Assembly: GCA_017608235.1 (NCBI GenBank) | Contig: JAFCGI010000004.1 | Span: forward strand, 1-64,000 | DNA length: 64,000 bases | Origin: Candidatus Pacearchaeota archaeon | GTDB taxonomy: Archaea > Nanobdellota > Nanobdellia > UBA10117 > JAFCGI01 | Direction of reading: 5' to 3' | Part shown: positions 59,475-64,000 of the stretch, in pieces | Numbering within the stretch: position 1 is the stretch's first letter | Layout: every line of letters starts with the position of its first letter | Notes under the pieces: model-generated | What the model saw: only the letters and a program-made list of their open reading frames with translations | Databases searched by the model: none | Told to the model about the DNA's origin: nothing | Position numbers and translations under genes: made by a program

Positions 59475-60361
59475 AATTCATCACCTCTATCTAAAATTCT
59501 ATCTTGAAGATTTATTTGGAATAATATTGCAGAATAAACGAAAATCTCCTTTGAAGAGTTGCTAGGTTCAGAAATATAATCATCTAGCTTACTAACATAT
59601 TTTCCATCCATCAATTTACGATATATTGAAGCACCTATAAGATATTTTAACTCAAATGGTCCTCCAGTAAGAGGAATTCTTTGTTCAAGTCCTTCAAACA
59701 AAGGAATCATCATTTCTGCTATAATCATATGATTTAAAGAATGACTAGCAAAAGAGTAATCTTGTATTACTTCATTAGCAACACTAACTCTTTTTTCTTT
59801 ACTTTTACATTTATTAGGATTATCTGAAAGCGTATCAAAGACATCAAAATACAATTTTGCTGAAATTTCTCTAGCAACATCATACAATGTTTTAGAAATT
59901 TCTTTTTTCTCTTCTTTCTCTCTAAGTTTATTAATTTCTATACTAAGATTTTTAATTTCTAGAGATTCTTCACATAATTTCTTATTATTAATCACTGGAT
60001 CAATAGCTAAATCATAATTAGTAGCAAATTCTCCATATTTAAACTTAGGAATTATATCTTCAGTTACACAATAAAGTATTATTTTTTCTAAAGGATGATC
60101 TTTTATTTTCTTTAAATATAAATCAATAAATACATTAGTTTTTTTATCTATCAGATAATATGCTAGTGCTTTCGCACTATTATCTAGATCTGGTATGTCT
60201 GAATCTATTTGATATAAAATATTTGATAATATTTTAACATAATCTATATTTATTATAGGACAATCAATAATTTCCTCCATACTTATTTTCTCATCTTCTT
60301 GCTGTCTTAAGATTGATATTAAATCTTCCAACTCTTCTTCTGCTATTGCTTCTGCCTTCAT
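59471..60361 (-). CDS. uncharacterised helical protein of the Ub-like operon
   Basis: 4-nt overlaps with both neighbours. Confidence 0.7.
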   Translation of the reverse strand: MKAEAIAEEELEDLISILRQQEDEKISMEEIIDCPIINIDYVKILSNILYQIDSDIPDLDNSAKALAYYLIDKKTNVFIDLYLKKIKDHPLEKIILYCVTEDIIPKFKYGEFATNYDLAIDPVINNKKLCEESLEIKNLSIEINKLREKEEKKEISKTLYDVAREISAKLYFDVFDTLSDNPNKCKSKEKRVSVANEVIQDYSFASHSLNHMIIAEMMIPLFEGLEQRIPLTGGPFELKYLIGASIYRKLMDGKYVSKLDDYISEPSNSSKEIFVYSAILFQINLQDRILDRGDEL

Positions 60362-61737
60362 ATTTCTACTACCTCCTGCTCAATGTACATACTAATTCTA
60401 GCAACTGGATCACCATATTTTTCTATGCCATTTATTGGATCACCATATTTTTCAGGACTAAACACAGATCTTACATTTGAAAGCATTAATCCAGAAATTA
60501 TATAATTAGGCATAATAACTGATGGTACCTTAGTCTCGTCCAAACAACCAACAGTCTCTAACTCTTCTTCTCTTTCTCGCTCAGCATTTTCATGCGTTCT
60601 CATAAAATAAGCAGGAGTTGAAGTTTTTCCAGGAACATATACTATAACTTGTCCAGTCTCAACACCTGTACCCCCACTTATAAGTGGAGTACTACTATTA
60701 ATTGCATAATCATTTAGTGCTTCTCTTGCTTGCCATTTATCAACACAATCAATAACCAAATCATACTTTTCCACGCCCTCTAATAATGCTGTAGCCATTT
60801 CAGCATCAAAAGGGCTCATAATAGCATTTATATCAATCTTCCTTCTAGTAACATTTCTAATTTTATCTGCTAGAGCTTCTGCCTTATACTTTCCCACAGA
60901 ATCATAATATATTATCTGCCTATTCAAATTAGTCTCTTCCACAATATCAAAATCTACTATATCAATCCTACCCACACCAAGATTTGCTAAACCTGGAACA
61001 ATAAAACTTCCTAAAGCTCCTACGCCTACAACCAATACTTTCTTATCCGAAAAATCATCAACACTATCATCTAAAGGGCATCCTTTCTCAAAAGAAAATC
61101 TTTTAGGATTTGTTAAATTATAATATAGTGCAACTTCTAACAATTCATCTTTAGTCATTAATTGTCTTATCACCTCATATGATGTTAATCCGCCCATAAT
61201 CTGACTTATTATTATATCTTGTTTCTTATCTTTAAGATCAGGCATCACTAATTTAACATCATTTTCTGTTGTACCTAATCTAACCAATCTTCCAAAACAT
61301 TCATCACAACCAACAGATAAATATGGAGTACCTGTATCTTTACAATACTCTAAAACCAATGCCTTTGATCTTGGATTATTAGTTGCATCAATTATTATAT
61401 CTGAATTCTCTAAAAAATATAAAGAACTATAATTAACTATATCAGACCTCATGCCAAGGGCATCAATATCCGGATTTATCTCTCTTAAAACACCTTCAAG
61501 TCCCTCTAACTGTAGAGCTACAGGACCATTTAATTCAAAATCCAAGAAACTCTCTGCATTCGCATGGTAACTACCAATAATTCTCAAATTCTTAACACCT
61601 ACTGCTGTAAGGGGTAAAATAACAGATTGTGCTAAAGGTCCTGCTCCTATAACAGTTATATTTGCTTGTCCTAATTTCTCTTGATCCCACCATGAAATTC
61701 CTTTTTGTCTATCATATCTGTCATCAATTAATCTCAT
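60358..61737 (-). CDS. E1-like protein with tandem ThiF/MoeB-type domains (preferred start MRLIDDRY at 61737)
   Basis: ITVIGAGPLAQSVI (first) and KVLVVGVGALGSFIVPGLANLGVGRIDIVDFDIVEETNLNRQIIYYDSVGKYKAEALADKI (second); GGGAGGAAA RBS. Confidence 0.9.
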   Translation of the reverse strand: MRLIDDRYDRQKGISWWDQEKLGQANITVIGAGPLAQSVILPLTAVGVKNLRIIGSYHANAESFLDFELNGPVALQLEGLEGVLREINPDIDALGMRSDIVNYSSLYFLENSDIIIDATNNPRSKALVLEYCKDTGTPYLSVGCDECFGRLVRLGTTENDVKLVMPDLKDKKQDIIISQIMGGLTSYEVIRQLMTKDELLEVALYYNLTNPKRFSFEKGCPLDDSVDDFSDKKVLVVGVGALGSFIVPGLANLGVGRIDIVDFDIVEETNLNRQIIYYDSVGKYKAEALADKIRNVTRRKIDINAIMSPFDAEMATALLEGVEKYDLVIDCVDKWQAREALNDYAINSSTPLISGGTGVETGQVIVYVPGKTSTPAYFMRTHENAEREREEELETVGCLDETKVPSVIMPNYIISGLMLSNVRSVFSPEKYGDPINGIEKYGDPVARISMYIEQEVVEI

Positions 61738-63508
61738 AACTATTTCCTCCCTCATTAATTTTATTAGTTGAACCAAGAGCCTCTGCTATTCTATCTATCT
61801 CACTTATATTATTAGAATCATTAACATTATTAGAATCATTAACATTATTAGAATTAATAATCTTGGCAACATACTTTCTTATATTTCTAGTATCATCCTG
61901 TCTACTATTACCAATTCTACTAATAGAATTCATAAATTCAACTACATCTGCATTATGATCTAACTCAAACAATTTTTCTTTAAATTTATCTTTCTCTTTA
62001 GGAGTAAGATATCCAACAACTCTCATTTTCTTAGGATATCCTACATCAAAAATCGCACTTTCAAAATTATCATAATCATGAGTTACAAAATTATCTATCA
62101 AATTTATAACCCATTGAGTATATACTCTATTTGATTCTGCATAACCAATAAATCGTTCATAAAAACTATTAATTATTGGATTTATATTTGGTTCTTCTAA
62201 TATAGCATTAATATTTTCAATAGTATATGTCTTACCACAAAAAATTACAAACTTTTTCATAAAAGTAACTATATTTTCATCTGCTTCATATAATCTCTTG
62301 TAAATTTTAACTTTGCAAATAATTTTATTTATCTTATCTATATTAGGTTCAAACTCAAAATCATCTACTTTACCAAGAGTTTTTATTGCTTGTCTTAATC
62401 CCTTATTCTCAGTATATACAAGCTCTAAAAGAGAATGTATATATTTTTGATATCGCTTTTCTTCTTTAACAGAAGTATTTCCTATATATTTAATTGCTTC
62501 ATCAATAAATGATTCAACTAGTAATTCTAATTTCCCTTCAGGTGAACGATAACTATTATATCTTTTAGCTAATCCAAAAAAATTTCGCTTAGATTTAGAC
62601 TGCCTAGGCGCATACTTTTTTGTAAAAATTATTTTATGTTTTATCTCTTCTCTAAGTTCTTCTTCTGTAAATTCTATATCATTCTCAACAGAAACTATTT
62701 CTAAATCAGTTTCAACTAGCTGCTGACTTCTAGTTCCATTTCCAAAAAGACAATCTTCCTCAGATATCGCAACTACAGTATATGGCTTTGTCTTTAAATT
62801 ATTCACAACAATACTATAACAAAAACTAACAATATTTGATCTGTTAGTATGTAGTTTTGAGTTTTGTAATAAATCTCTAAATAAAGACATCACATCTTCA
62901 ACTCCAAGAGCATATTTTTCTGATATTTTCTCAAGAAGTTCCTTATCTGGTAAATCATATTTTAGACTTCCATCTGTCATAAAACTACCTTTTACTGTAA
63001 TACTTTTTTCTTCAATAATACTAGTTAGATCTCCATTTACTAATCCAAATTCTTTTTGATAGGATTCTTCTGTATTAAGACCTACAGAATTCAATACTGT
63101 CAATGTATTAGCATCATCTGTAGTAGAATGTTTAACAAATGGCATATCTGCATGACTATGCATCCAACCAATTATATGGTAGTTAGTTCCATTCAATTTA
63201 TTCATTCGAATAACTTCTTCAGCAGCCTTGCCAACATACCTGCCTTTAACTTCTACTCTAGCACTGCGCACTTCTTGTCCATCTGCTAAGTAAATATCTC
63301 TTACTAAATCTGGCTGATCATCTGCATCTGCAAGAAGAAAAGCATACCATTCATAAGCCCCCTTACCAATTTCCTTAACTAAAGGCCCAATTGCTTCTGC
63401 TTTCTTCATAACATTTTCTGTTACTCTAACTTTTCTATCTTTTTCTTCCAGTTCTATACAATCATCACTAACTGTTAACTCAAAAATTTCTTCAAGAGAA
63501 TCAGGCAT
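61724..63508 (-). CDS. JAMM/JAB-domain metallopeptidase with long C-terminal region (preferred start MPDSLEEIF at 63508)
   Basis: HIIGWMHSHADMPFVKHSTTDDANT; strong RBS GGAGGGGGA upstream of 63508. Confidence 0.85.
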   Translation of the reverse strand: MPDSLEEIFELTVSDDCIELEEKDRKVRVTENVMKKAEAIGPLVKEIGKGAYEWYAFLLADADDQPDLVRDIYLADGQEVRSARVEVKGRYVGKAAEEVIRMNKLNGTNYHIIGWMHSHADMPFVKHSTTDDANTLTVLNSVGLNTEESYQKEFGLVNGDLTSIIEEKSITVKGSFMTDGSLKYDLPDKELLEKISEKYALGVEDVMSLFRDLLQNSKLHTNRSNIVSFCYSIVVNNLKTKPYTVVAISEEDCLFGNGTRSQQLVETDLEIVSVENDIEFTEEELREEIKHKIIFTKKYAPRQSKSKRNFFGLAKRYNSYRSPEGKLELLVESFIDEAIKYIGNTSVKEEKRYQKYIHSLLELVYTENKGLRQAIKTLGKVDDFEFEPNIDKINKIICKVKIYKRLYEADENIVTFMKKFVIFCGKTYTIENINAILEEPNINPIINSFYERFIGYAESNRVYTQWVINLIDNFVTHDYDNFESAIFDVGYPKKMRVVGYLTPKEKDKFKEKLFELDHNADVVEFMNSISRIGNSRQDDTRNIRKYVAKIINSNNVNDSNNVNDSNNISEIDRIAEALGSTNKINEGGNSYEIN

Positions 63509-64000
63509 ATATAACATCCCCCTCCATGTCTTTATCAAAAGTAAAATCCTCTCTTTGATCAGCTTTCAAATTAGTTACACACAATCCTCTCCTCTTAATT
63601 TCTTCTTTACTAATTTTTTTGTAAAGTCCAACAGTACTAAGTGGTCTATAACCACCATGATCATAATCTACATATTCACCTCTCATCTGGCGTCTATTAG
63701 TATATCCAGATTCTATAACATACTTAGCTAATCCTAAAAAGCTAGCAATTCTTTCAGCTAAACTCAAACCAGCAAAATAATTAGTAACATACTTTGCACT
63801 ATATTTACATATAGTCATCCATCCACTTGTCTCATCACGTACAAATGGATGTAAATACTTATTAATTATAACCGCATCCGTACTAAATCCCAAGTCTTTA
63901 TCTTTACTATTATATATGATTCTAACTCCAATAGTACACTCATCAAATTCATAATATCCTGTATTATGTATCGTATCTTTAAGTACAAATGGAGGAACCT
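63501..64000 (-). CDS. partial E2 (UBC)-like protein, open to the window edge
   Basis: frame remains open from 64000; VPPFVLKDTIHNTGYYEF...YLHPFVRDETSGWMTICKYSAKYV resembles HPxV...G.IC of E2-fold proteins; 8-nt overlap with JAB gene. Confidence 0.55.
   Translation of the reverse strand, partial: VPPFVLKDTIHNTGYYEFDECTIGVRIIYNSKDKDLGFSTDAVIINKYLHPFVRDETSGWMTICKYSAKYVTNYFAGLSLAERIASFLGLAKYVIESGYTNRRQMRGEYVDYDHGGYRPLSTVGLYKKISKEEIKRRGLCVTNLKADQREDFTFDKDMEGDVIYA

Overview
AT-rich (roughly 30% GC by eye) archaeal chromosomal window. The gene content (ABCE1, Alba, S17e, S6e, aIF2-gamma, aIF5B, deoxyhypusine synthase, Pth2, Dph6, split tRNA-Gly) is archaeal, and the style suggests a DPANN lineage of Woesearchaeota/Pacearchaeota type; that taxonomic call is inference. 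Housekeeping genes are interleaved with lineage-specific blocks. The most striking block is at the right edge (55381-64000, minus strand). It is a tightly overlapping operon that reads as a ubiquitin-like conjugation/processing system: an E2-like protein cut by the window edge, a JAMM/JAB peptidase, an E1-like protein with two ThiF-type Rossmann domains in one chain, a ClpX-like AAA+ unfoldase lacking the ClpP-docking loop, two uncharacterised proteins, a 38-aa micro-ORF missing from the ORF track, and an SF2 helicase. A second strong candidate is 9538-11445, an ArsR-type winged helix fused to an ATP-cone and a degenerate class III ribonucleotide reductase (NrdD) body; it has apparently lost the catalytic cysteine and the glycyl-radical domain, suggesting a nucleotide-sensing regulator. 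Other observations: a cell-surface protein locus (21.8-33 kb) with shared modules, a decayed CYTH gene, a decayed Xer-like integrase, an IS200-type element next to a PIN gene, an ORF joined by a textbook -1 slippery heptamer, a tRNA-Gly(TCC) with a 56-nt intron, and a recurring pattern of short direct duplications at gene ends. All family assignments come from reading sequences and motifs by eye; no database search was run.
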